A stretch of 64,000 bases of DNA, from NCBI GenBank assembly GCA_032358165.1, contig JAALGY010000047.1:434001-498000 (forward strand). Direction: 5' to 3'. Below the pieces are notes generated by a model that was not told the DNA's origin, made no database searches, and saw nothing but the letters and a program-made list of their open reading frames with translations. Made by a program: the position numbers and the translations under genes. Below, in pieces: positions 36,549 through 49,388 of this stretch (its first letter is position 1; the number at the start of each line of letters is the position of its first letter). Source of the stretch: Diplosphaera chodatii. Taxonomy: Eukaryota > Chlorophyta > Trebouxiophyceae > Prasiolales > Stichococcaceae.

Positions 36549-39500
36549 TCAGCCTTTGGCCGTGGGCTTGGGCTTGCCGCACTTGCCGCCGCACGCCGCC
36601 GGCAGCTTCTTGGTCGGCTTGGGTTTCGTCGCGCACTTGCCGTGGCATGCTGCCGGCAGCTTGCGGGCTGCCTTGGGCGTCGGCCGGGGCTTTGTCGGCT
36701 TGGGCTTTGTCGGCTTAGGCTTGGTTGCACACTTCCCTCCGCATGCCTGTAGGGAATGCTGACAGCTGTGAGCAGCCTGTATGTGAACAGACCATGTTTG
36801 CTGCAGCCTCAATCGACGTTCCACATGCTGAGCACGCATAGCACCTTTGGGATGGGCTTTGCAGTCGGCTTGGGAGTGGGTTTGGGCTTTGGCTTTGCCA
36901 TGAGCTTCTGCGTAGGCTTTGATGTGGGCTTCAGCGTAGGCTTTGATGTCGGCTTAGGAGTAGTTGTAAGTGGCGGGTTTCGCAGCAGGCCCTGCAAACG
37001 ATGCTGAAAGGGTGGAGCGGACTGCTTTACATGCTCACGATGCAGCTCAGCAACCTCTGCTTCAGGTTGGTGCAGCCGACTTGCATTTCCTACCTGCGGC
37101 CCAGCTTTGATGGCTGCCAGAGCATCTGCCAAACCATGACCGTAGAACGTGTTGACGCCGCCGGTCTTCCTGCACGTCAGACCCCGTCGCTTGTCTCACA
37201 TAGCAACCACACGTAAGAGAGTGTCGCCAAACAACCCGAGACTTGATGCAGCATGCTGCTTGACTGCCACACACAAGCCCATACATCGAGGCTGTGCGCA
37301 TACAGCAGATGGCATGCTTGATGCTTCAACAGCATGGACCATGCTGCAGCATGGACATGACTTCAGACTCAACGAGGTCATGGGACACACGGAGGCTTAC
37401 GTCTTGCAGGTGGCGCCATTGACGGGCCCTGCAGGGCAGGACAGGGCACGAGCGCTGCCCATGATTGCCGACGCGACTTGCGCTGGCGTCGGCTGCGCAG
37501 TGTCTGGGTACGCCGACCTGCAGTAACATGCCATAGACTCATTGCCTCTCTACTCCCTTTTGCAGCGGGATGGCTGCTCGAAGAAACTGAGGAAAGATCG
37601 TGACGTGAGCATGGCAGTCGGGCACACACTGGCAAGGCTGCAGCAGCAGGACACAGGCCCACCTGATCAGCGCTGCAAGGCCTGCCACATGCGGGGCCGC
37701 CATGGAGGTGCCCTGCATTGAACGTGCAGCAGTCATCATGAAGAGCAGGCATTATACAGGTCAGAGGTAGATGCACGTTACACGTCGCTCAGAAAGAAGG
37801 CAAGGCAAAAGAAGGGACAACACCATGTATGCTGCTGTGCGTACAGACTCATGGCACAGCACTGGACTGATGCAAAGCAGATCAGGATCAGGACTAAGGT
37901 GAGATTGGCACCTGCAGGTAGAAGTAGTAGGCGCCGTCCTCCTGGACGAAGGTGCTGTCGGGGCCGGTGAACTTGGCTGGGTATGCGCCCAGCACGCCGC
38001 CCGAGGGCGTCCTGCTGCTGGTCTGGCTGTAGTCCCCGCCCGGGGCCGCCACCTGCAAGGATCGGCAGATGCTCCGTGTCTGTGGACCACTCCATCGGGC
38101 AGGCGGTCAGTGGCAGAGCAGACGTGAACACGATGGTGCGGCGCACGCCGTACAAGGGGTGGCGCAGAAATCAGTAGGGGAATGCAGCGCAGATTGACAG
38201 CAGTGGTCGACACTCGCCTGGACGAACAGGGAGCCGTAGTTGGAGTAGGACGCCTTGAGCGTGTTGACGCCCGTTGCGGCGACGCCCACCGTGCCGCTCA
38301 GCTCCAGCGGCAGCTGCGGGCAGTTCTGCAGGCAGCGGATGGAGGCTAAGTTTCAAGAGGAGAGAGTCAACAGCCTGTGGCCAGGGAGCTCGCCATTGTT
38401 GCGCGTTGCTCTATGTCGAACACTTCACGTACCTGCTGGCAACAGTGGTGTACACACACTTGGACGGCACTTGCAGTGCTATGCTATGCTCAATGCAGCG
38501 CACTCAGAAGCGCTCACCAGGTCGACTGGCCGGTCCCTGATGATGTTGGCACTCGACCCGTTGTTGGGGCTTGAGGAGTCGAACTTGGGGTCGTCCAGAT
38601 CCTGGCTCTCGTTGCCGGAGGCCACAATCACGTCCACGCCCTTGCCGAGGGCATACTGCACAGCTCTGCATGGGAGGCGGGAGGGACAAGCAAAGTAAAT
38701 CACTGCTCCCATATCTCAGGGGTCAAACAAATCATCGGGCAAATACTCGGGCAGCGTTGCAGTCCTCATGCTCTTCAGTCTTTAACATGGTGCTGTTGTT
38801 AATGTGGGGGGCGCACCTGTTCACTGCTGTGACAATGGCATTCTGCTGCGGGTTATTCTTGCAGGCAAACAGCCAGGGGTCGGTGTAGTAGCTGTTGCTG
38901 GTGACGTGGATGCCGCTGTCAGCCGCATGCATGAATGCACACACTGTGGCCTCTGGGTAGAAGAAGCCCTGCAGTAAGTGGTGAACAACAACTTGAGGCA
39001 CGGGACTATCTCTGCAGTATATGTTGTTGGACAGGGGAACCACCTGCTATGCGCGTGCAGTTGACCATGTGGAAAATGGCTGTGTAGAGTTTTCAGCAAG
39101 GGCAGCCATTCAACTCAAGAGCACACCTGCGGGTCGCCCACTTTGATGGCGGCAATCTTGGCGCGGGGGGCGACGCCCACAATGCCACGCCCATTCTCCG
39201 CTGCCGCCGCTGCACTCGCACACCTGTGACGCGCAGCTGAGGATCAATGCTGATGCTCATGCAAGGCTCGTCACTAAGCAGGGACTTGCTTCACAAGTAT
39301 ACACCCTACACCAGCGTGCGCGATAGCAGAAGCCATTCCAATGTCTGACCGCCCACTTTGCCAGAGAGTATGGCGATCAGCACTTCTCTCTGGACCACAA
39401 AAGTGTCCTAGCTCACCATGTGCCGTGGCCGTCGTCGTCGTCCCACGCTGCCGGCGACCTGTTCAGGACGCCGCCCACGCAGCTGGCTGAGCGCGTCAGG

Positions 39501-40872
39501 TCGATGTTGGGTGCCAGGTCTGCAGCAGTAGCAACAGCTTGGGTGGCATTGCCATCTCTTTAGTGCCTGCTGCCCATTTCAGCTCCGCAGCAACGGGGCG
39601 CGAGGCGCGAGTAGCTCAAGCTTTCAATCTCATCCTGGGGGCCAGATGATACATGTCGTCGGGTTCACACTCCGCCACACCTGGGTGCGTCCTATCAACG
39701 CCCGTGTCCAGGATGCCGATGATGACGCTGCTGCGGCCCTTTGTGAGCTCATGCGCCGCCGGCACGTTCATCTGCTCCATGTTCCTGCATGTGGCGTCTG
39801 AATGATCAGCTCCCGTGCAGCTGCACCCGTTGCACTTCACCCGATTGCTGCAGGGTGGACAAAAGCTACTGCAACCTCGGCATGCAGAGCTAATCATGTG
39901 GGCTGCCCACCACTGCAGCCCCGACAGCGAGTCGCCCCACGTCGTGGCTGCCGTGCGCTGGTTGACCATGTCCTGCACCGCGCGCCGCTCGTTGGCGGAC
40001 ACGGTGAGGCGCTCATTGGGCGGCAGCCGCGCCGGCCGCGCCACGCCGGCGCCCGTCGTCGGGCCCACGCTCTGCAGCCGGCTGTCCTGTTGGCGATGCA
40101 AAGCAGTGTCACTTCATGGTGAAGCAACATCTGCTTGTCCTGTCAACACATGAGAGCTGCACAGCGAGCTGATGTGGGGGGCCTATGCCAAGGCAAGCTT
40201 GACTGCGGGCTGGCCAGTGCGGCTTGCCTTTGAGACGGCGTCGGGGCTGAAGCCAGTGTTCTGGCTGGCTGCAAGGGCTGTCCCAATGGCGGCGTGCCAC
40301 GCCAGCAGCGTGCCGCCGGCGGTCTCCACCACTTCACGCACCTGAGAACACGCCGATTGACGGCAGTAAGCACACCCGAGCATGAGCATGAGCATGGTTC
40401 CCAACACTACTCGAGACGCTGCCGAGAGGAGCTCAGCACACCCCAGCGGGCCAGAGCAACAAGCAGTCAGCACCTCCTCTTCCGTGACGTCGGCCATGCT
40501 GCCCTCCTCGTACACCAGCAGGTAGTTTGTGGTTTGCCCCAGCAGAGCGCCCGCCCGCCGCCGCCCGCCGTCCTGCGCTGCACCCCCGCCGCTGCAGTTC
40601 CCCGCCTGCATTGGACATCAGGCTCCGCGTCACGGCACATCTGCTGATCAGACTCGCGCAGTCTCCTGACATGATGTGCCACCGGCTGCACTCCTGATCC
40701 AGTGAGCAGCTGCACACCGCTCACGTATGCCGCAATTGTTGTTCATCATCAAGCGCGGCAGAAAGCAGCAGCTGCACACCTGTTCGCCTGCATGGGCCAC
40801 GCGCGACAGCACCGCAGCGGCTGCCACCACTGCCAGCAGGAGCCGCGCAGCAGGGCTGTGGCGCTGGCGCAT
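36549..40872 (-). CDS. Secreted subtilisin-family (S8) serine protease with Lys-Pro-Thr/Cys tail
   Basis: Starts at ATG 40872 with a clear signal peptide (MRQRHSPAARLLLAVVAAAA then VLSRVAHAG). Early exons 40780-40872 and 40474-40605 keep frame and lead into an I9-like propeptide region (NYLLVYEEGSMADVTEEE). Catalytic Asp: VIIGILDTGVDRTHPG (exon 39681-39784). His: WDDDGHGTWCA, split by an intron near 39417. Oxyanion Asn: VDVIVASGNES near 38620. Ser: GTSMAAPHVAGLAALI near 37680-37720. The fold closes with NTFYGHGLADALAAIKAG near 37100-37150. After this comes a tail of KPT-type repeats (TPKPTSKPTLKPTSKPT) and three short Cys motifs (CGGKC, CHGKC, CGGKC) ending at the stop 36549-36551. The intron after the exon ending at 40228 most simply starts with GC. 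Likely acts in the cell wall or a lytic compartment; its substrate is unknown. Confidence 0.88.
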
Positions 40873-42014
40873 GGCGGCTGTTGGGCTGCTGCGGTGCGGG
40901 GCTGCACAGCCGGCAGCCAGCCGTCCTTCAGGAATCGGCACCTATGCATCAAACAGCGGTGATGTTGCAGAGAGAGGACGCGATGCTGGTGACGCAGTCA
41001 TCGCAGGTTTGGAGGGGGTGAGCCGGCGGTGATGCTGGCATGCCGTGTGCCGCGCGCCAGAGACATGACATTAGGGCTGCACATGTGGCTGCAAGCAACG
41101 TGGGAAACAACGTGCAGATGAACGACGAAGGAATTGCACCTCTGTCTATGCTGCTTGCCGTGAGCAGCAGCACGTTATGCTGCAGCTCAGTCAGAGCATC
41201 AATCTGAAGGACAGAGCTGCGTGGTCAGCCCACGACGCGGTGCGCTGTGAGCACAAGCAACAAACAGATCACAAGCGATAGTCAAATCCAGCGCAGGAGG
41301 TTCGCACTTCACACTGCACCTAAGGGATGCTGACGCGCTGCAGGAATACGACGACCAGGATCGCGGAGCTTGACCCCGACACACCTTCAGCACGCAAATT
41401 TGTTGGTTCCAATAGATGCTTCTGCCGGATGCAGGCCCACAGAGCGGCGGCCAGGTCACTTGCACTTTGGGCTGAACGACGATGGCTACCACGGCCTCCG
41501 ATCCGTCTACAAGTGTTACGCTGTCAAAGGCGTATACGGCTTCTAGACCATAGCTACTGCAAAGTGAAAGACGACGCTGTTGGGACAGTTTGGAAGTGGT
41601 CCGCAGTATCCAGTGTGACGTGGGAAAGGCCAACTCCGGCGGTACTGGTGTTACTGCATTTCCCAGTCATTTCCGGCAGATACCCCGACCAGGACTGCTT
41701 ACTCCCCCCACTTAGCTACAGCGCTCCCTGAACAGCCTGACTGCAACTCCCGAGTCCCACAGTACACCAAACAGGAAACCTATCAACCACTGAAGTCGGA
41801 TGAACAACCAACACATTGACATACAAGCAACGCTGAGCACATCAGAATACGAAATGCACAATCATCACTGCCGCTGATGCAGTCCTCAGCACTGCTATAC
41901 ACTACCACTGTACCTTGAGCCTGAACCACCGCCAGATGTCTATGCCACACCATGGCGACATGCATGACTCGCTGCTGTTATCAGCATGTAATGGCAACTG
42001 GAGGTACCAGCACC
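40873..42014. other. Intergenic interval
   Basis: Between PYD1 (ends 42015) and the subtilase (starts 40872), both minus strand. Should contain the subtilase promoter. No gene recognised. Confidence 0.5.
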
Positions 42015-45000
42015 TCAGCGGTTGCTGATCATGGACTCTGACTGCTTCACAAACGAGTCACCTGCACAGACACATCTGAACATTCCACTGTGGTCTCCAT
42101 AATCAGCTCAAGGTGTGCAGTGGGCCCGCCAGATGGCACTTTGTCCAGGCACTGTGCAGGGGCCAGCACTGACTCAGCAGGAAGCAAGCGCTCACCCTCC
42201 CATTCGTCATCCTTGGCAAGGCCAGTGCGAGCACGCTTTGCGGCGATGGCTTCCCTCTGCAACACAGGGCAAGCCTTGCATCAGCGCGAAGGCAGGATGT
42301 AAGCAGCAGCAGAGGTGAAGCGGCACACAGACACAGGGGTCAGCACAATGCCCATGCAGGGACAGTCGTGACAAAGCATCCCCATCGATATGGTCGGCAC
42401 GGCAGGCTCATGTCGAGATGCACAGGGCCAGCGCTGACGAGGCCAGGTCACCTGCAGCCGCACGAGCTCCATGTGCGTCGTGAAGAAGGGCAGCGAGGTG
42501 CCGCGGAAGTCGTCGATGCTGGTGAACCCGTGCTGCGTCATGAACTCCTGCGGGTTGCGCAGTCTTGGCTTAACATCATGGACCATGGTGACACATTGGC
42601 TCACAACCAAGGTCAGCAGGGGAGGTGGAGGCCGAGGGGTGCAAGTGCAAGGGCAGCATGCGCGGTGCATCAGGACTGGGTACAGCTGACGACCTGATCA
42701 CCTGCAGGCCGCCGCACAGGGTTTTGACCAGGCTGTAGGAGTGCAGCATGACCCCGGTGCACACCTGCACAAGCATTAACGATATGTAAAAGGTGTCTTC
42801 CAGCTTGTGTTCTGCTGCAACATGCCTTCAATCACGCTCTGCTGCATGCAGAACCGTTCCAGCGGGGCCTGCAGTGCAGAACCGGCACGTCACCTGCACG
42901 GTGTCAGCCCCCAGCAACAGGAACTCGGCGGCGTCACGGCCCGTCTCCACGCCGCCGATGCCGCTGAGCGACTTGCCGTCGTGGAAATCCTTGCGTATGA
43001 GCTGTGCGATCGCCATCACCTGCAGGCAAGGAGTGCCCACAACTGGCGTGTCAGTGGCTTGGTCACAAGGTCTCAGAGACGCACGATGCTGTGCAACTGC
43101 ATGCCAGATATCCTCAGCAGTGAAGTCCAACTGCGAGATACCAACGCCTACTGAGCTGAGAGAAATAGCAGCCAAACAGCGCTCGCATGCTCAGCAGTCG
43201 GCAGTGCAGGCCTGTTGCCTGTGCCAGGTGGCAGACTTGCTAGAGCGGCACGCTGAAACGCCAGACCAACACTCAATCTCACATGCACACTCTCAGAGGG
43301 CTAGCGCCGGTGCTGAAGCCCGCGCTGTACGCACCTTTGCCAGCGCGATGGGCTTGACGGCCTTGCTGGAGTAGCCGCCCGGGGTGGAGTGCCCCTCCAC
43401 GCACGGCTCCGGCCGCAGCGTGTCCAGGTTGATGCCCATGACGCTGGTGATGGTGTTGATCGCCGCCACGCCCTCGCACCCTGCCGCCAGCACAGAGATC
43501 AGCCCCGAGCTGAGTGTGTACAGCAGAAATGAACAGAACAGTCCATTTGTGCGGAGGGCTGCAGTCGTACAGCAGCGCTGTGGCTGAGCACCCGCCACCA
43601 CACAGTGGATGACGGCAATTGGCCTGGTTGCACACACAAGACTGCGCACCTGCGGTCAGGGCAGTGCGGGCAGGCCAGGTGATGTCCGTCACGTTAGGCG
43701 TCATCTTGGCCCACACTGGAATTGTCGCCTTGGCATTGATCCAGCCGCACACCTCCTGCATTGACGCCACAGAAGCAACCGTCGCTTGCAGTCACACTGC
43801 GCTGGCTGCTGGAGCGGTGCTGCAACCAGCGTCAGCGGCGCCGTGCAGCGGACGTGCACATGCACATAGCTGGCTGTGCACCAACAATGTCAGGCAGGCT
43901 CATGGTTTCATGCTGATATACTCCTAAATCACTGGAGACGGTGCGGATGGTGCACCTCCAGAAGGTCGCAGTCTTGCCCCATGGCCATGCCCATCCGGCG
44001 CTCCGGCATGCCGTGCGGGCAGCTGAAGTTGATCTCGAAGGCGTCGACGCCCGTCGCCTCGCACCGCTCGATGAGCTCCTCCCATGCAGCACGATCATAC
44101 TCCTGCAGAGTGGCTGTACGCGAGCTGAACGCCTCAAGTGCTGCAGACGATCAGGGTTGGTGCAGGTCTGCAGGCCCTGTCTCATGAAGCCTGCACAGGC
44201 TGCTGCAGCAAGTACACATCGGCGCGGGCCGACCTGCAACTTTGAGACTCGGCAGCCCTCTAGCATCCTCACCTCCATGATGGAGGCGATCAGGATGCGG
44301 TCTGGGTACTCGTCCTTGAGCCGCTTGAACTCGTCCAGCATCGTCTCCAGTGGCCGATCGCTGCATGTCAGCGGACAGCAGCACAGTGATCAGGCAGCTC
44401 GACCAGATCCACGGCTGCATATCACCCATTCAGCACCACTGCACCTGTAATCAACATAGTCCACCATTGCTGAGGGCATAGAACGTCACACGATGAAGGC
44501 GCGGGATGGTCTGTGCTTTGCACCTGATGAGCTCGATGTTCTCCCAGCCAATGACCTCACGGTTGTCGGCACGGCCCTTCAGCTTGGCATAGCGCGGGGT
44601 GACATTCACCACCTGCGCAACACTCTCAGATGCTCGCTTGCATGGCAGTGGGTGGTCATGCAGCGGACTCGCTGCGAGTGCTATCTCGAGCACATCACAT
44701 GCGTGCAATGTAATAAATGGGCGCACCTTCGAGCAGTCCAGCGACACTGTCTTTGCAATGACTCCACCCCACCCCTCATCAAATGCCTTCTTCATGACTG
44801 CGTAGTTGGTGCCTGGCGGCCCTACAATGTGTGCACAGGAAGTTTGATGGGCTGCCAGCAGCAGAGACACTGCCTGTGTTGTTGCATGTTTGGAAGCATG
44901 CACGCTCTGCGGTGAGTCCAACAATGCTGAGGTTTCTGTCTGTTGGAGCACCACTGCCAATGACAAAGGGGTTGGGCAGCTTCAGGCCGTTGACCACAAC

Positions 45001-45907
45001 GCTGAGGTCTGGCCCGCTCGTGACCCGCCCATCGACCTGCAGTAGGTCGTTGACAGGGTTGTCATGACCAGGAAGGACACCCAGCAGTGCAGATGCTGGT
45101 CAACGCAGCATCAGAAACACAGCCCACCAGGTCTGCCGCTGGCTCATCGGCCAGGCCACGCTGCACAGCTGCACGTACACACCGCAGAGCATGCCGCTGC
45201 CGCACGTTTGCCCTCCTCGCACCACAACCTACATGCCCCGAGGTTGAATATTGAGGAGACGTTGACCTAACGCCGGGCACCTCCATGCTTGGGTGACTGA
45301 CTTGCTGCTGACAGATGATCTGATGTGCGAAGCACGCGTTGTTGCGACTCTGGCTGAACACTCTGTTTCTGTCGACCGGCCCAACAAAGAAGCAGATCAG
45401 CGGCAGCGCCTGGTCCTGGCACGCGCCCATGACGGATGGCCGCGCAGAAGATGCAGCAGCCTCTCACGCACATGTGGACAATGTGAAAGATGACACTCAT
45501 GCTCAAGCAGCTCCTGCCCTCACAGTAGCAGCTAAGAGACTTCGCCAAACGCGCACCTGACGATCGGTGCCAAACTGGTGCAGGTCTATGACCATTGAGC
45601 AGGCTGTGCTGCACCATTGTGAGCCAAGCTGGTGATTTTATACACAATTCTTACTGCGCTAGCTCACTGTTTACCGCAGACCTGATAAACACCTCTGCTG
45701 GTTTGCTTTCCGTAACCTCGCTGGAGACTGTTGTACGAGTTTGTTTGCAGAGCGCGGTCGCCTTGTCAGAGTCCCAGGACAGTAAGTGGATTGTGTATGC
45801 AATTCGACACTACTGCTAATGGTGCCAATCAGCAGAGGGTGAACGCTGGCGGTGCTGACGCTGCAAACAGGGGAGATGCACAGTTGCAGCGGGGCGCTGC
45901 TGGCCAT
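42015..45907 (-). CDS. PYD1: Dihydropyrimidine dehydrogenase, plant type, probably plastid
   Basis: Flavoenzyme that reduces uracil and thymine with NADPH, the first step of pyrimidine breakdown. Well-supported exons (minus) include 44952-45036, 44727-44821, 44524-44612, 44273-44360, 43956-44102, then exons near 43652-43757, 43336-43480, 42896-43021, 42709-42767, 42452-42550, about 42190-42260 and 42015-42061. Signatures in order: VVVNGLKLPNPFVIGSGPPG, GWGGVIAKTVSLD, VTPRYAKLKG, DAFEINFSCPHGMPERRMGM, VWAKMTPNVTDIT, GVAAINTITSVMGINLDTL, SLSGIGGVETGRDAAEFLLL, DTVQVCTGVM, and the end GDSFVKQSESMISNR. Only the C-terminal half of the long animal enzyme is present, as in plants. The first exon is inferred: ATG 45907 opens MASSAPLQLCISPVCSVSTA, which looks like a plastid transit peptide. 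Its splice to the exon at 45036 was not resolved. Confidence 0.9.
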
Positions 45908-46295
45908 TGGTCGATTTACACCGCCAATCTTGGATCTACATTTGTACAGGGCCTGGAGCTGTAGTCCACTGCTGCGAGCTGCAGCGGCAGCACTGCGACC
46001 TTACTTTTCCTGTCGCACATCGCACCAGATCAGTTCCAATTTCATTTGATACTACAGCAGTATCCAGCGATCGTCAATACAGATTAACGCAACGTGATCC
46101 GACGTTCCTGCACGAAGCACATCGACCAGCGGGTTGCTGCGCCAGCTCAAAAGGCACTGCTGCATGACATCTTGGCTCTTGTCCCCATTGCAGCGCTAGC
46201 CACATCACTGATGCCGTGCTCTGGCTAAGCCTGCACCGTCGCAGCTGGCCACCACGTCGTTCAGCTACCACCCCAGGGAGGGCCTGCCGCTCAAC
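45908..46295. promoter_or_regulatory. Short divergent intergenic region between PYD1 and the GT77 gene
   Basis: If the inferred PYD1 start at 45907 is right, only 388 bases separate it from the oppositely oriented GT77 start at 46296, so the two promoters would overlap. No specific motif recognised. Confidence 0.4.
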
Positions 46296-49200
46296 ATGGC
46301 GCCGCGCGGTGGCGGCGGTGGCGGCCGCTCCCGACTGGTGGTGGGTGCAGTCGCAAGACCTTGCATCAGCACAGGCAGCAAGCTGCCGGTGCACACCTAT
46401 ACCTTGGTGTTAAGCGCCGTGATGGCAGGGGAGCCAATGTGGAGCGATCTTGAGCTGGAGGCTGCAACCATCTCCATGGAAGCGTAGTAATCAGTGCTTG
46501 GCTGCAGGCAGCCCTGTTCTATGGCGCGGTGCTGGGCCTCGCGCTCAGCCTGGGCAGCCTGCATCTGCAGCGTGTCCGACGGGAGGCAGCAGGCGCCATT
46601 GAGCTGGCACAGCAGCAGGCAAAGTCAGCGGTGCGTGCCTCGGCTTACAGTGTGTGGTGCAGAGACGCTCATTTTCTGCCGATCGGTGGCACAGATGTCA
46701 ACTATAGTTGGAAGCTTTCATCATTCCTATACTTCACTGCGTGCAGTCAGCACAGCTGAAGGAGCAGCAGTCCAGGGCAGACTCAGCAGAGAGCGCAAGA
46801 GGCAATCTGCAGGTGGGCCTTGCACATGTCTTCTTGGCACGTCAAGCCGGCACTGGTCAACTGCTGCTGGCAATTGTGCTGTTCCAGACTATGTTTCACG
46901 TCAAGCAACAGTAGACTTTGTGGGTGCAGAGGCGGTTGACTGAGATGGAGGCCAAAGTCAAGGCAGCAGATGGGCAGGCGACAGCAGCAGCGGGAGCCGC
47001 GGAGAACAGGCACACGCCGTGGGGCCCATCGGAGGAGCGGGACAAGAAGGACCCCGAGCTGGCTGCAGTGCTGCGCAAGGTGCACTGGAGACCTCGAACC
47101 ATACCGTGCAGCTGCTGAGAAGCTTGTTGGTTCAAAAGCCGTGGCCGTGTGTCAAGCTTTGTTGCGCAGCTGCGCCTGATCACCCGGCTCACAGTCAATA
47201 GCCACCCGCCCCGACAGCCGACGGGCAACGCTGGCTGGCCACCATGCCCCCTGCAGGTGGCCATCAACAACGAGGTGCTGGCGGCGATGAGCAACATCAA
47301 CTACGCGATGCCGGGCGGCATGCTGGACACCTGGATGGAGGGCGTGCAGCGGGCGGGGGTGAAGAACGCCATGGTCATCGCCCTGGATGCGCAGACAAAG
47401 GCGAACGCAGAGGCCAAGGGCATCACTGCGCACGAGATGCACATCAAGGCGAGCACTTGCCCGAGCACCAGGCATGGAGATAGGTCTTGGTTGGGCGAAG
47501 GCACATCGGACGCGGGCCAGGCGAGGAGGGGACCTGTAAGCACAGATCGCCCTTCGTCAGGTGCTAAGTTTTTGGTATTGTGTTGTGCAGATCCCAGCAG
47601 CACAGGCGGGCAATGGTGACAATCATGCGGTCTCCGCCCTGAAGTTCCGGATGCTGCGCCATTTTCTCCAGCTGGGGTACTCTGTGCTGCTGTCAGATGT
47701 GGTGCGCATCCGTGTGTTTGCTTGTACCTAGTGCTTGACTGTTACGCTGTGTTGTATAATGCGGTCACCCTGCTTTTGCTTCCTACTATGAACCGGAGCT
47801 GTGATAGCTGAATGCCCTGCAGGACATTGTAACCCTGCAGAATCCATTCAATTTCCTTGAGAGGGACTCAGACGTAGAGGGTATGTCTGATGGGTTCGAC
47901 AATGGTACAGCATATGGTGAGCATGGGTTGGCCAGTCATCATCTGTACAATGCTGCCCTGACTGTCTGAGCCAGAACACAACCGCACCCGTCGCTGCTGT
48001 GCTGACCCAGATTGCCACATGTTTACAGGATACAATGATGTTCTGGACGATCCCACCATGGGCTGGTAGGTTTACATAGAGCTCTGACAGAGCCAATGCA
48101 CTGAGCTGCTGTTGTGTTGTGCCGTCGTCTCGGCATAGATCGCGACCGTGAGTCTAAGAGCAGTCCCCTGGCATTGCAGGGCGAGGTATGCACACTCGAT
48201 GCGGGTGTTCGTGTTCAACAGGTCGGCTGCTTCGCAAGATGGACTTCTCAAGCTTGTCTTCATGTGGCCCAGCCTGCGAGCCCTTGGCCAGAGTGCTGAC
48301 ATCCGATCTACGCTCCTCGCAGCGGCCTGTTCTACATCAGGCCGACGGCGGCAGCGATGGATCTGCTGGACCGCCTGGTGCAGCGGGTGGAGACCGAGAA
48401 CGGATGGGACCAGGTGGCCACCCCTGCAGCACATTCTCATGCATCTGCACCACCACGCTGCACACCGGAGTTTGCGATTTCTGAAGTGACACGGCCAGAA
48501 GTGTGCGGCTCAGTCCAGCGGCCTGGGCCTGACATCTGCGCGTGCTGATTGTGTTGCAGGCGCTGTTCAATGAGGTGATCTACTTCCCCAGCCGCCCCGG
48601 CTACACCGACCCGCTGGTCAAGCGGCGTGTGCTGGTGAGATAAACCGTACCAGCACGGCAGTGACCCCCGCTTCACCTGAGACCTGAGCAGCAGCGCCTG
48701 CAACTGTCCTGCCAGGATCCTCTGCAGCTGGTCGCTCATCAACAGGAATGTTTCTGCCCCAACGATGCACTGTGATGTCGACAGCGAGCAGCTGAACTAG
48801 ACGTTGTGTTGCTGCAGGACTACCTGTTGTTCATGAACAGCAAGGTGACCCGGGTTTGCATTCAGCATCGGCCGGGGCCTCACCATGACTTTTTGGTATA
48901 ACAATGGCAGTGTGCTGCAGTAGCAAGTCCATTAACTTATACATGTCGTGATCAATGGCATATGCTGCTCTGCAGGTGCTGTTCAAAACAGTGCGGGTGG
49001 ACAAGGCGAGATTCGCCGGCCTAAAACCAGTCATGATCCACGTCAACTACCATGTGCGCTGCATGTGATTCTGGTATGTCGCAGCGTCCTGTACTGAAGG
49101 GCTGATCTCATTTCAGAGTGAGCACCTTTGCCTGTGTTCCTGCCTGCAGCCCAACAAGCATGAGCGGATGCTAGCAATTGTCGAGAGGTGTGCTGATACG

Positions 49201-49388
49201 AGTTCCTTCATTGTCCTGGCTTCAAGGACCCGGCATGTTCATCCAAGTCGACTGGTGGAAGGTGATTCAAGGAGTTTGGTAGGTGAAGTCTGGTTGGATA
49301 CCAAACATTTGTATCCATCTGTAGGTATGTCAAGGGCGTGGAGACAGCGCTGGACCGCTTCCCGGGTGGCAGTGAGCCTGGGTCATGA
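46296..49388 (+). CDS. RRA: GT77 hydroxyproline O-arabinosyltransferase (RRA-like)
   Basis: Golgi type II membrane enzyme that extends arabinose chains on hydroxyprolines of extensin-like wall proteins. Fifteen exons (46296-46340, 46508-46630, 46756-46812, 46930-47079, 47257-47448, 47591-47701, 47823-47916, 48029-48065, 48180-48221, 48323-48413, 48560-48634, 48818-48844, 48976-49053, 49150-49187, 49325-49388) sum to 1,224 bases (407 residues). N-terminus: short cytosolic [15 protein letters not shown], then anchor [17 protein letters not shown], then a coiled-coil stalk. Catalytic part: [40 protein letters not shown], the metal-binding DVD in [82 protein letters not shown]. The intron after 47448 has either a GC donor or a later GT donor that adds 31 residues. 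It lies upstream of a giant proline-rich wall protein gene on the same strand. Confidence 0.93.
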
